64,000 nucleotides of DNA from Draconibacterium sp. Lineage in GTDB: Bacteria > Bacteroidota > Bacteroidia > Bacteroidales > Prolixibacteraceae. Positions 42,527 to 53,338 of this stretch are shown one piece after another (within the stretch, counting starts at the first letter, position 1; each line of letters opens with the position of its first letter). The stretch covers positions 1-64,000 of the forward strand of contig JADIYN010000027.1 in the NCBI GenBank assembly GCA_016705335.1, written 5' to 3'. Position numbers and translations under genes: made by a program. The notes under the pieces were generated by a model that searched no databases, was not told the origin of the DNA, and saw only the letters and a list, made by a program, of their open reading frames with translations.

Positions 42527-45500
42527 ATGAAAAGAACAAGACAATTGAAAAAGATTACAGGATTATTTATTTTAATCTTAGTGAGTTTATTTTCAATGCA
42601 TGTAAGCGCGCAGCAGATAACAGTTAACGGAAATGTAAAAGATTCCAAAGGTGAAGATCTGCCCGGGGTTACAGTCGTTGAAAAAGGAACAATGAATGGA
42701 GCTGTTACCAATTTAGACGGTAATTATACCATTTCAGTGAATGGAAATGTAACACTTGTTTTTAGTTTTATTGGTATGACAACTCAGGAAATTCAGGTTA
42801 ACGGGCAAACTTCAATAAACGTTGTTATGGCTGACGAAACCATTGGACTTGAAGAAGTTGTTGCAATTGGTTATGGTGTACAACGAAAAAGTGACTTAAC
42901 TGGTGCTACAAATCGGTTGACTGCAGATGATATGAACAAAAGTGTTGCTACTTCTCCTGTGGAAATGATGCAAGGCCGGGTTTCGGGAGTAAACATTATC
43001 CAAAACAGTGGTGAACCTGGTTCAGGAATGTCGGTTCGAATCAGGGGTTCAAGTTCAATTCGTTCAGGACAGGAACCTTTATATGTTGTTGATGGAGTTC
43101 CATTGGATAACGCAAATATTACGCCTAAAGGCGGTTCGGCTGCAGGTTATGGCGGAGGAGCAAATAAAAATCCGCTAAGTTTTCTGAATCCTAACGAAAT
43201 TGAATCCATTGACATTTTAAAAGATGCGTCATCCACAGCAATTTATGGAGCGCGTGGTGCAAATGGTGTTGTGTTAATAACTACCAAAAAAGGTAAAAAA
43301 GGTGAAGGAACACTTGCCTACGATGGTTATACCGGGCTATCTCAAGTTCGCAAAAAACTTGATCTGTTAAGTGCATCAGAATTTAAGGGCTATACAAACT
43401 CAAATGGCTCAAAACTGCTCGACAAAGGAGCTGCCACCGATTGGCAGGATGAAATTTTTCAAGCGGGTATTACTCAAAGCCATAACATTTCGTATGGTGG
43501 TGGATCTGAAAATTCAACCTATCACGCTTCAATCGGCTACCTTGATCAGGAAGGTATAATCAAGTCAACTGAAATGAATAAAATTAACGGAAGCATTAAA
43601 GTTGCCCAAAACCTTTTTGACAGCCGATTAAAACTAACTGGTAATTTAACCGCTTCACATATTAATGATTACCGCGCTCCGATTACTGAACAAAGCGGTT
43701 CAGGTTTTGAAGGCGACTTAATTTTATCGGCATTAAAATTAAATCCAACCTTTCCCATTAAAAATGCTGATGGTTCTTATTACCAGCATGCAATTGACCA
43801 GCGTAACCCGGTGGCAATGATTGACCTTATTGACGATGAAACCCAGACGGATCGCGTTTTAGGCAACATGTCAGCAGAATTGGAGATCGCAAAAGACCTC
43901 ATTTACAAATTGAACCTGGGCGTTGACCGCACAGTTGCTGAACGCCGGGTAAATCAAAATCAAAAATTAAGCTATTTATCAAATAAAGGTGAGGCCGATA
44001 TAAATAACATTACAGCAAATAATAAACTGATAGAAAACTATGTAACTTATTTAAAAACTTTTGGCGAAGATCATTCCTTTAATTTTCTTTTAGGACATGC
44101 ATATCAGTTTATTAAAGTGACATCTCATGATATGAATGTGAAAGGATTTGAGGTTGAAGATATTAAATACACTGATGCCCTTCAATATGGAAATTTCTCG
44201 CAGGCTGTTGTTAATTCATCGGCTTACGAACGCGAACTGCAATCATTTTTCGGAAGGATAAACTATAATTATAAAGAAAAATACCTGTTCACTTTCAATG
44301 GCCGTTATGATGGTTCATCGAAATTTGGTGAAAACAAAAAATACGGGTATTTCCCTTCTGCCGCTTTTGCCTGGCGCGCTTCTGAAGAAGAATTTTTACA
44401 AAGTTTTGAAAAGTTAAGTAACCTGAAAGTACGTTTTGGGTGGGGGTTAACGGGTAACCAGGAAATTCCTGATAAAATCTCGTTACTGGCTGTCGGAACC
44501 GAACCAAATGCCAATGGTTATTTCAACGGAGTATCCAGTTCAGGAATTACCTTCAAAAGAACACCAAATCCTGATATTCAATGGGAAACTACATATCAAA
44601 CCAACTTAGGTTTTGATTTTGGTTTCTTTGAAAACAGGCTTTCCGGTACATTGGATATATTTAATAAAAAGACAGTTGACGTTTTATTGGAGATTCCTTC
44701 AAAAGCGCCGGCTGCAACAAGCACGCAATGGCAAAATGTTCCTGACCCGAAATTTAAATAACGGGATTGAATTGGGACTGAATGGATTGCTTGTTGATAA
44801 AAATGATTTTAGCTGGGATTTGGGATTCAACCTTGCTTATATTAAAAATGAAGTTAAAAATTTGCCTGTTCAATTAATTGAAACCGGTGTTGCCAGTGGT
44901 CAGGGACTGAGTGGAACACGTGTTCAGATCATAACAAACGGGCAACCTGTCGGAACTTTCTACGGAACGGTTTATCAAGGCTTGGATGCCAATGGAATAA
45001 GCACTTACAAAAAAGATGCAAATGGTGTTGAAGTTAAAGAATATCTCGGTTCGGCACTTCCTGATTTTACGTATAGTTTAAGTACAAAACTACAATACAA
45101 AAAACTTGATTTCAGTATGTTTTGGTATGGAACACAAGGAAATAAAGTGTACAACAACACGGCAAATGCTATTTTTATAAAAGGGGCTTTGGACAAAGGT
45201 TTTAATGTAACACAGGAAGTTTTGAAATCGAAAGAAAATCCTTCAAACTCGAATGCCTTTTCTTCCCGTTTTATCGAAGATGGATCATTTATCCGCCTTT
45301 CAAATATAACTTTGGGATACACTTTTGATACCAAATCTGTTGAGTGGTTGGGTAACGCACGTTTATATGTTACAGGAAATAATTTATTGCTTTTTACAAA
45401 ATACACAGGATTTGATCCTGAAGTAGATGTAGCTGCAGCGGCAAATGGTGTTCCGTCAACCGGAATGGATTTTACTGCCTATCCAAAACCAACAACCTTT

Positions 45501-45527
45501 ACAATTGGTGTAAATATTCAATTTTAA
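42527..45527 (+). CDS. susC: SusC/RagA-type TonB-dependent outer-membrane transporter (one frameshift)
   Basis: Outer-membrane oligosaccharide importer of about 1000 residues. A signal peptide ends near HVSAQQITVNGNV. A carboxypeptidase-D-like plug extension (GNVKDSKGEDLPGVTVVEKG) follows, then the SusC box LEEVVAIGYGVQRKSDLTGA, and a plug with VRIRGSSSIRSGQEPLYVVDG and YGARGANGVVLITTKKGK. The beta barrel runs to TTFTIGVNIQF, with the aromatic terminus of outer-membrane proteins. A slip near 44755 (WQNVPDPKFK, then NNGIELGLNG) splits the barrel. The SusD lipoprotein gene follows after 24 nt. Confidence 0.92.
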
Positions 45528-45551
45528 TTCAGAATCTTAAAAAGTAAAAAA

Positions 45552-47096
45552 ATGAAACATAATAAAATAATATTAATACTTACAGGGCTTTCATTATTTG
45601 GGGTTATTGGATGTACCGATTTGGAAGAAAATGTATTGGATGAACAATTAGGATCGAACCTGATCAACGATCCAAATAATGTTGAGGCTTTAATAAACCC
45701 TCCTTACGGTAGTTTAAGAAAAACTATGGAATGGTATGATTACTGGGCTCTCCAGGAAGTTACCACCGATGAAGTAATAATCCCAACAAGGGGAACAGAC
45801 TGGTATGACAACGGAGCCTGGCAACAATTACACTTACACACCTGGACTTCTGATCACGAACGTTTGAAAAACGTTTGGGATGGACTCAACCAGGGAGTTT
45901 CACGCGCAAACACGGCAATCTATTACATTGGTCTATTTCCGCAGGATGCAACCACCGAAAGGTATATTAATGAAGCGCGCTTTTTAAGAGCATACTTTAT
46001 GTATCTCATAAATGACCTTTACAGACAGGTTCCATATCGTGCAGCTGATGAACTTGATTTTTCAATATCTCCTGAAGTTTATAACAGCAAACAAGCTATC
46101 GACTTTGTTATTAGCGAGTTAAAAGAAATAATGCCAAAACTTAAAACCAAAGCTGAAGTTGGTTCTGACCGTGTAACAGTTGGTGCAGCCCAGGCTTTGC
46201 TGGCAAAAGCTTATTTGAACTATGAAATATATGGAGGTGAAGCGAAGTGGAACGATGCAATTACCTATTGTGACCAATTAATTAGTTCTCCGGATTATGC
46301 TGTTTCAACTGATTACTGGTCAATGTTTCAAAAAGATGTTGCTGAACATTCAGAATTTATTCTTCGCGTTGGAAATGACGATAACCTGGATTTAGGTACG
46401 GGTGCTGTTTGGGTAAATTTCACATTACACTACAGCCAGATATTTGGAAACATTACAAGTACCTGGAATGGTCCTTCAACCACGTCAACCTTTTTTAATA
46501 CCTGGGATAAAGAAAATGATGCCCGGTTTTATGATGGCAGAATCATGGATGTATGCGGATTTAATCAGGGCTTCCTGGTTGGGCAGCAACATGGTGTAAA
46601 TGGCGAAGAATTGAAGCAGCGCAACGGGGAGCCTTTGATTTTTGTACCCGAAATGAATTTGGGAAGTTCGGCCGAAAATGCCGGGATTAGGGTAATCAAA
46701 TTTGCTCCAAATCCTGAAACACAAAACCAGTTTAGGGCACCAAACGATGTTCCTGTAATGCGTATTTCTGATATTTACCTTATAAGGGCTGAAGCAAAAT
46801 TGAGAAATGGAGATGCACCGGGTGCATTGACAGATATAAATTTTCTTCGTTCAAAACGAAATGCTGAGGGAAAAACTCTTCCACAACTGACTGCGGTTAC
46901 ATTGGATGATATTTTGAAAGAGAGAGGATATGAATTATACTGGGAGGGCTTGCGACGCCAGGATTTGATACGCTTTGGCAAATTTACAGAAGCCTATCAG
47001 GAAAAACCTGTAACTGATGCTGTTAGAACTATTTTTCCTGTTCCGACTTCGGCCGCTGACGTTAATGAAAACTTAGATCCGAATTTGGGTAAATAA
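45552..47096 (+). CDS. susD: SusD/RagB-type glycan-binding lipoprotein
   Basis: Intact 514-residue surface lipoprotein that caps the SusC transporter and binds its glycan. Lipobox: LSLFGVIGCTDLEE. Family landmarks: NVWDGLNQGVSRANTAIYYI, EARFLRAYFMYLINDLY and VGAAQALLAKAYLNYE (TPR-like scaffold). The C terminus has MRISDIYLIRAEAKLRNG, LKERGYELYWEGLRRQDLIRFGKF and IFPVPTSAADVNENLDPN. Aromatic-rich loops (NEWYDYWALQ-like, TDWYDNGAWQQLHLHTW) may contact sugar. It is the last gene of the operon, followed by a terminator hairpin at 47196. Confidence 0.93.
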   Translation: MKHNKIILILTGLSLFGVIGCTDLEENVLDEQLGSNLINDPNNVEALINPPYGSLRKTMEWYDYWALQEVTTDEVIIPTRGTDWYDNGAWQQLHLHTWTSDHERLKNVWDGLNQGVSRANTAIYYIGLFPQDATTERYINEARFLRAYFMYLINDLYRQVPYRAADELDFSISPEVYNSKQAIDFVISELKEIMPKLKTKAEVGSDRVTVGAAQALLAKAYLNYEIYGGEAKWNDAITYCDQLISSPDYAVSTDYWSMFQKDVAEHSEFILRVGNDDNLDLGTGAVWVNFTLHYSQIFGNITSTWNGPSTTSTFFNTWDKENDARFYDGRIMDVCGFNQGFLVGQQHGVNGEELKQRNGEPLIFVPEMNLGSSAENAGIRVIKFAPNPETQNQFRAPNDVPVMRISDIYLIRAEAKLRNGDAPGALTDINFLRSKRNAEGKTLPQLTAVTLDDILKERGYELYWEGLRRQDLIRFGKFTEAYQEKPVTDAVRTIFPVPTSAADVNENLDPNLGK

Positions 47097-47195
47097 AAAT
47101 TTGAAAAACTTTCTTATTCCGAAGGAATTATAAAACACCACGGAGTAGAAATTGTAGAATAAAGCCTGTTTGGCAGTAAGTTTAGTTTAGTTAAG

Positions 47196-47230
47196 GCCCG
47201 ATCTTCTTCTGATGGATCGGGCTATTTTTT
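47196..47230 (+). terminator. rho-independent terminator after susD
   Basis: GCCCGATC (47196-47203), an 11-nt loop, GATCGGGC (47215-47222) and then TATTTTTT. It is a perfect 8-bp GC-rich stem with a U tract, about 100 nt after the SusD stop. It ends the plus-strand sugar operon. Confidence 0.85.
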
Positions 47231-47385
47231 AAAAATTGTCGGCGAAATTATTTAATGTTTATTTAAATATTTGGTAAAATCCGATAGCGATAAAAATTCA
47301 ACGTTTAAAGTAGTTTCCGGAACTTTTTTAATGAATTTCAAACACTTAAGGAAATAGAAATTTAAACAGTTCATTAAAATTCTTT
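47223..47385 (-). pseudogene. decayed C-terminal AraC-type HTH relic of a second hybrid sensor
   Basis: Read on the minus strand toward 47223, the sequence gives LKFIKKVPETTL, NVEFLSLSDFTKYLNKH, an in-frame TAA, then IISPTIFKK and a stop. This aligns with the C terminus of the intact hybrid regulator downstream: LIKNSGKSISEIAYEVGF, SSPSYFTKCFKEQFG, ISPTEFAKK and stop. At base level, 47268-47345 and 49298-49378 share ATTTGGTAAAAT and much that follows. Gaps of a few codons, an internal stop and loss of the upstream part mark it as decayed, not just missequenced. No start or receiver domain remains. It lies between the susD terminator and trkH. Confidence 0.55.
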
Positions 47386-47415
47386 ATTTTTTTCTGAAGG
47401 CGCTTTAAATCATTA

Positions 47416-48983
47416 TCATTTAAAGAAAGATCGGATAAAAGCAAAAACAGTTAATATTTCCAACCTGCCGGCCCACATTTGAAAAATATAAATCGATTCT
47501 AAAACCGGGGACATTGATGGATTTGTAATTCCTGATGATAGACCAACAGTAGCCTGTGCCGAAGTGGATTCAAACAGAGCATCAGCAAAGTCGAAGGAAC
47601 TACCGGCGAAGTATGTGGTTGCGAACGCAGAAACCAAGATGACTATAAAGAACAAAATCGCAATTGTTGATGCATTTGTAAATTCCTCATACATTTCATT
47701 TGACAATAATGACTTGCGGTTAATTTTTATCGTTTTAACTGCATTCTCGGATAAAAGTAATTTTGTGATTTGCCACTGCAACCCTTTTGTAATAATTATT
47801 GCCCGAATCATTTTTATACCTCCAACAGTTGCGCCGGAAGCACCACCAATAAACATACCCAAGGCAATTAAAAAAAGGACGGACTTCCAATCCCATGCCC
47901 CAATATTGGAAGTTTGCCAACCTGTTGTTGACATTCCGCTGATAAACTGGAATACGCCTTCCCTTATTGGACTTGAAACATTATCGGCCTGAAATAATAA
48001 AAAAGACTGAATTATGCTCCCGAAAATAAATGCGATGATCAATGACCGTGTTTGAATATCATTCCAGATTTCATTCAACTTTCGTTTAAAAATTATTTTG
48101 TAGTAGAATGGAAGAGAGAAACTCCCTAATATCATGGGTAATAAATACAGCATTTCCATTCGTGCTGATTTATAAGTTGCAATACTATCATCAAGTGTAC
48201 TAAATCCGCCTGTAGATTGGCCAGCCATAGCATGATTAATGGAGTCAAAAATATTTACGACTATCGGGTAGTTTGGCAATATTATACTTGTCCCAATGAT
48301 TAAATAAATCACAGAAAAATTGTTACGAATAAATATGATTTCCATATTGCCCTTGCAGTGTCGAGTACTTTTGGTTTTAACTTTTCGTTACTTGATTCTG
48401 ATCCATACAATAACATTGCACTTCTTCCTGAATGTTTCTTAAATATGGCCAACGACATGATGATAAAACCAGCGCCACCAACCCATTGTGCAAAACTTCG
48501 GTAAAATAATACACCTTTCCCAACAGAAGGTTCGTGATCGGCCATTGAAAGCCCTGTTGTAGTATAGGCACTCATACTCTCAAAAAAGCAATGTATTGGA
48601 TTTTGAAAATATACCAAACTTGAAAATGTGTAGTTTGCATCAGCAGGAATGTAACTGTTCATTACCGATACAGGAGTAATATGAGCTATTACGAACAAAG
48701 GCATTCCACCTGTAAAAGGAAGAATAAGCCATGCAGAAGCGGCAATAATCAATGCATGATCGTAATGTGGTTCTTCTGCCTGCTGGTAAATTTTATGTAA
48801 TAAATATCCGAAACCGGAGGTAGCAATTCCTACAAGTATAAAGCCTGCTGCAGAATACCATTCTTTAAATAATACTGAAGTGACAGAAGGTACCATTTCC
48901 ACAAAACCCAGCAATATTATTAAACTCCCAAGTTGTTTAAAAACTATTTGGTAAGTTCTGTTTGCATGATTATTTTTCATCAT
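47416..48983 (-). CDS. trkH: TrkH-type potassium uptake membrane protein (frameshifted)
   Basis: K+ channel-like subunit of the Trk system, about 522 residues with four membrane-pore-membrane repeats. Pore filters are visible as SMSAYTTTGLSMAD, INHAMAGQSTGGFSTLDD, FISGMSTTGWQTSN and FESTSAQATVGLSSGI. The N terminus is MMKNNHANRTYQIVFKQLG. A slip near 48330 splits the chain between the first and second repeats. The gene ends MWAGRLEILTVFAFIRSFFK at 47416. No trkA partner is visible in the window. A 47-residue membrane ORF overlaps its start by 14 nt. Confidence 0.88.
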
Positions 48984-49113
48984 TGTAGTACTTCATGTAT
49001 TTAAACATTAGCCAGTTAGCCTCAAATAATAACAAAAGAAAAATCAAAATAAATCCAATCATTCCTGCAATCTGCAAAACAGAATATTCCATAAACCAAT
49101 TCCTGAATTCCAT
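48970..49113 (-). CDS. small single-helix membrane protein overlapping the trkH start
   Basis: A short open frame of 47 residues starting MEFRNWFMEYSVLQIAG. One strong hydrophobic helix (IAGMIGFILIFLLLLFEANW) sits between aromatic and charged flanks, and the tail is KYMKYYNDEK. Its TAA lies inside the first codons of trkH (14-nt overlap), the arrangement expected for translational coupling. The size and topology recall small accessory subunits of K+ transporters such as KdpF, but there is no sequence evidence of homology. It is unbroken although the neighbouring gene has a slip. I think it is a real gene. Confidence 0.5.
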   Translation of the reverse strand: MEFRNWFMEYSVLQIAGMIGFILIFLLLLFEANWLMFKYMKYYNDEK

Positions 49114-49249
49114 AATAAAATGACTTTCATTATACATTCAATACAAAATTGCAAAGAATCTTATAAAGGTTTTATGAAGAATTATGAGGGAAGCATAAAG
49201 ATTCTGTAAAGATTTTACAGCCTGCTTTTCATTATATTTTAATGCAAAA

Positions 49250-52043
49250 CTATTTTTTTGCAAACTCGGTTGGTGATATTCCAAACTGTTCCTTAAAACA
49301 TTTGGTAAAATACGAAGGCGATGAAAATCCAACTTCGTAAGCAATTTCCGAAATACTTTTCCCGCTGTTTTTTATCAAATCCAAAGAAAGCCTAAGTTTA
49401 ATGGAGCGGACAAATTCACTCACAGAAAGTCCGGTTAATTTTTTGACTTTCCGGTATAAATGAACGCGGGAAAGTCCAATCATTTCACTTAATTCTTCAA
49501 CTGAAAGTTCTTCCTTGTCAAGTTGTTCTTCCACTATTTTTGAGATTTTGCCAAGGAATTTTTTGTCCATTCTCGAAATCGGGTTTTCTTCCTCATCAAT
49601 CACAAGTTTTCCTCTGTAGGTTTCCTGCAGTTTACGGCGAAGTTCAAGCAATTTCTTTACCCGAACCTGGAGATGCCGACGGTTAAATGGTTTTGGAATG
49701 TATGAATCAGCGCCTTCTTCAAGCCCTTCCAGTTTTTGCTCATGCGATGCTTTTGCTGTTAAAAGAATAATAGGAATATGGCAGGTTTTGAGCTGGTTTT
49801 TCAGTTGTCGGGTCATTTCAAGACCATCCATTTCGGGCATCATAATATCGCTGATTATTATGTCCGGCTCTTCCTCTTCCACCTGTTTCAATCCTTTCAA
49901 CCCATTTTCAGCTTCAAAAATAATATACGATCCACCCAAACAATCTTTAATATATTCACGCACATCTTTTTGATCTTCAACAATTAAAACAACCTGTTTT
50001 TCTTCCGAAGCAAATCCTGCAGGTTCTTTTTCTTCAATTCCCGATAATTCAGAGTTGAAGAGTATTTCATCGCCAATGCTTTTCTCATGTTGACTATTTA
50101 ATACCTGAGCAAATACGGCATCTGTCATTTCAACATCATTTAAATGGGAATTGCCCACCGGCAACCGAATAAAAAAAGTAGTGCCTTTCCCGGGTTCGCT
50201 TTCAACCTTAATTTTTCCGTGATGGAGTTTAATAAATCCCTTGGAGTGCAAGTCGAGCCTGTTCCTGTAAGTCCTGCGATTGTTCTACCTGATAAAAACG
50301 GTCAAAAATATGGATCAGGTGTTCTTTTGGAATTCCGCGGCCAGTATCTGTTATCCTGATTAAAACTTCTTCATCTGAAATTGATTTCACGACCGGCTTT
50401 TCTTTTACAAGTTGGATCGTAATTTTCCCTCCGGCAGGAGTAAATTTAAATGCATTGGCAAGCAAATTGAAAATTACCTTGTCCAACTTATCCCAATCGA
50501 ACCAAAGAAAAATTTTGTCTTCTTTTGACTGAATCTGAAAATCAATATTCTTTTTGTTTGCATGTTCAACAAACGATTCGTGTATTTCTTTTAAAAAGGC
50601 AACAATATTATATTCTGCTGCCTGCAGTTTCATTTTTTCATTTTCCAGTTTTCTGAAATCCATCAGCTGGTTAATCATTCGAAGCAACCTGAGTGAATTT
50701 CGGTGCATGAGGTTAAACTGTTTTTGAAGTTCAACCGGAAATTCTCGGGATTGGATTAAATCTTCAAGTGGACCAACAATTAAAGTTAATGGTGTTCTGA
50801 ATTCGTGGGAAATATTTGTAAAAAACCTGAGTTTTGCCTTTGTAGCTTCTTCCAGTTTTTCGGTAATTTCAATCAATTGATCCCGTTGTTTCGAAATTTC
50901 ATTGTTTCTCCTTTCAATCTGCTGCTTTTGAAGTTCAAGTTTTTTATTCGCTTTTATTTTATTCCGAAAAGCCCGCAATACAAGAACTATTAAAACCACA
51001 TTCAGGCCTAATAAAACAAGCGACAAAATTAATAAATCACGCTGGCTTTGAAATCTTGAAATTTGTTCTTCAAGCACCGAATTCTGGTTTTCGATTTTAC
51101 CTTGCAATGACAAAACCTGATCGGTTTGCAGTTTTATAATCTTAGCGTTGGTGGAATCTATTACCACCGTTTCCAATAAATTCTCGCGTTCGAAAGGCAG
51201 ATTTTTTAGAATTTTGTGCACTATTTGAATCGCCTTTTCTCCGCCTGTAGGATACAAAAAAGTAGCGTCAAGCATCCCGTTGATTACATACTGAATTCCG
51301 CCTTCTTCGCCATATAATCCGTCAATTCCCAGATAGTACTTATTTTCAATTCCATTTTCCTTTGCTACTGAATGTGCTCCATTTGCCATAACATCGTTGT
51401 AAGCAAAAACAAGATCAAAATCAATTTTTTCTGTAATAATTTTCTGCATTTCTGTTTTTGCATCGCTCCAATTCCATTTTCCCGAAACCGACTTAACAAT
51501 CGAAATATCAGGAAACCTGCTTAAACTCTCCTGAAATCCCCGATGCCTGTCGATTGAAGGAGTTGAGCCCGGAAGTCCTGTAATTTCAATAATTCTCCCT
51601 TTCCCGTTTAAAAGCCTGGCTGCATAGTTACCTGCTTCTTTTCCAATTAAATAGTTGTTCCCTCCAACAAATGCTGTGTAAGCTTCTGTTGTAATATTCC
51701 TGTCGATTACAATAACCGGTATTCCTGAATTAAAAACCTTTTCAACGATTGGTGTCAGAGGTTTCGATTCGTTGGGTGAAACTATCAGTAAATCGATCCC
51801 CTGTTTGAGCAAATCTTCAATATCCTTTATTTGTTGATTGTTATCGCTGTTGGCATCTTTCATTATCATCTCCAGCTCAGGATAAAAAGCCAGCTCTATC
51901 AACATTTCTCGGTGCATGGTTTCGCGCCAGATATCAGCACTTGTGCACTGTGAAAATCCTATAATATATTTTTTATCGGCATATACAGCGTATGACATAA
52001 AAAATATAAGTAAAAGTGAGATTGATCTTTTAGTGCTTATCAT
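49250..52043 (-). CDS. hybrid two-component system regulator with periplasmic sugar-binding sensor (one frameshift)
   Basis: Single-chain sensor/regulator of about 930 residues. A signal peptide (to YAVYA) precedes a type 1 periplasmic-binding domain (residues 25-300; YIIGFSQCTSADIW, IDLLIVSPNES, VIDRNITTEAYTAFVGG). Then a helix (336-358), a coiled coil, the HisKA site FFTNISHEFRTPLTL with His413, and an ATPase domain with LLANAFKFTP and ITDTGRGIP. A slip near 50260 falls in the G2 box, repaired as GTGLDLHSKG. Next come the receiver (DIIISDIMMPEMDG) and an AraC HTH ending ISPTEFAKK. The domain order matches the fructose-sensing BT1754 type. It probably controls the nearby porter-kinase-SusCD operon. 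Confidence 0.88.
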
Positions 52044-52752
52044 TTTGGTTTGATTAAATCTCCATTCGTTTTAAACCATAAAGATAGTAAATGAGTGAGT
52101 TATAACTTTGAGCGTCATTAATATAAATCTTTACAATTTCATGTTAATTAAATATGAATATTCCGTAAGTTGTACAATATAAATAACTTACATAAATAAA
52201 TACTGTGTTTTACAGAATGAACAAAATGAACAGAGAATGAAATTTGTTTTCAGTTTATAAAAAAGCAAAGCAAGTATTTTTGCACCCGAAACATTGATTT
52301 AAAGTTGAACAATTGATAGATTTATGGATAACAGAATATGCAACTTAATTAAAAACAGAGTAGCTTCATTAGTTTGGCTGCATGATTAAGCAGTATAAGA
52401 TTTCTATCCCAATTTTTTACCGATTACTTAATTGCTTGAAATTTCCTAAAAGTTTTATCCTAAAACAATAATACAAACGAAATGTTAAATAGAAACGAAT
52501 TTATACAGCTTTTACAAAAACCAGGCATTATTGCAAATAAAAAGAAATATGACTTGTGAACAGGTCAACCCAACACGAAGTGCCCCTAAATACAAGCCAA
52601 TGATCAAAAACTACTTTCCCTTCATTTTCCCTAAGATCATTGGCTTTTTTTCTCCAATATCAGCCAGTATATCATGAAAAAAGCTGCAGGAATTAAATTC
52701 TGCAGCTTCCAATATCTAAAAAAGTAATGTTCTACATTGCGTTCATTATGTG
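52044..52752. other. long intergenic region with micro-ORFs and a plus-strand terminator
   Basis: No conventional gene. On the plus strand TATTTTTG (52275-52282) resembles a -7 element. Short frames 52324-52389 (MDNRICNLIKNRV...) and 52482-52559 (MLNRNEFIQLLQKPGIIANK, 25 residues) follow, then a strong hairpin. Both flanking genes are on the minus strand, so a plus-strand transcript here would be a free-standing small RNA or peptide mRNA. Confidence 0.35.
52594..52651 (+). terminator. rho-independent terminator-like hairpin in the intergenic region
   Basis: AAGCCAATGATC (52594-52605) pairs perfectly with GATCATTGGCTT (52635-52646) around a 29-nt loop, and the run of T continues to 52651. The U tract exists only on the plus strand, so it should terminate plus-strand transcription although no plus-strand gene precedes it. 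Confidence 0.6.
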
Positions 52753-53256
52753 CTATTTGCAATATTTAGCCACATATTCAAGCGCCTTATTTTGCCCTAA
52801 ATCCAAGGCTTTTCTAAAATCTTCACAACCATTTTCTGGCTCTTCTTTTAATACACATATATTTCCCCTGTTGAAATAAGCGGGTGCAAAAGACGGATTA
52901 ATCTCAATTGCCTTTGTATAATCTTCGCTTGCACCATCAAAGTCCTTAAGAGCTTTCTTAATCAACCCCCGATTATTGTATGCCATAACATTTTGCGGAT
53001 CAAGTTCTATGGTTTTTGAATAATCATCAATTGCACCTTTGTAATCTTTAATCCTGTTTTTTGCAACGGCCCTGTTATAAAATGCATCCGGAAAAGTATT
53101 ATCCAGATCAATTGAATCGTCATAATCTTTAATTGCCTGTTTATTTTGTCCTTTATCCAGTTTCTGATTTCCACTATTATAAAACTCTTTTGCACTTTGG
53201 CTGAATCCTACAGAATAAGTCAGAATCAACAGAATTACATACAATACTTTATTCAT
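52753..53256 (-). CDS. secreted tetratricopeptide repeat protein
   Basis: Intact 167-residue exported protein. The signal peptide MNKVLYVILLILTYSVGFSQ is followed by about three and a half TPR units: SAKEFYNSGNQKLDKGQNKQ, then AFYNRAVAKNRIKDYKGAID, AYNNRGLIKKALKDFDGASE and AYFNRGNICVLKEEPENGCE. The N-R-G/A and DYxKAIELDP consensus is plain. The last unit with CEDFRKALDLG and a closing YCK suggests a disulfide. TPR proteins scaffold protein contacts; no partner can be inferred. It lies between lon and the long intergenic region, with its own spacing on both sides. Confidence 0.85.
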   Translation of the reverse strand: MNKVLYVILLILTYSVGFSQSAKEFYNSGNQKLDKGQNKQAIKDYDDSIDLDNTFPDAFYNRAVAKNRIKDYKGAIDDYSKTIELDPQNVMAYNNRGLIKKALKDFDGASEDYTKAIEINPSFAPAYFNRGNICVLKEEPENGCEDFRKALDLGQNKALEYVAKYCK

Positions 53257-53319
53257 CAGTACACTTTTTTATTTTTTAAGGACGTAAAATTAAAAAACCA
53301 CACAAAACAAACAACATAT

Positions 53320-53338
53320 TATTTCTTATTAAGAAATA
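53320..53338. other. 19-bp palindrome over the lon stop codon
   Basis: TATTTCTTA-T-TAAGAAATA is a perfect odd palindrome with the lon TAA stop in its centre (53329-53331). It is AT-only apart from one G/C pair per arm and has no U tract, so it is not a convincing terminator. Confidence 0.4.

Noticed and set aside
53320..53338. Palindrome at the lon stop as a terminator
   Set aside because: The stem is almost all A/T and lacks a following U tract on the minus strand.
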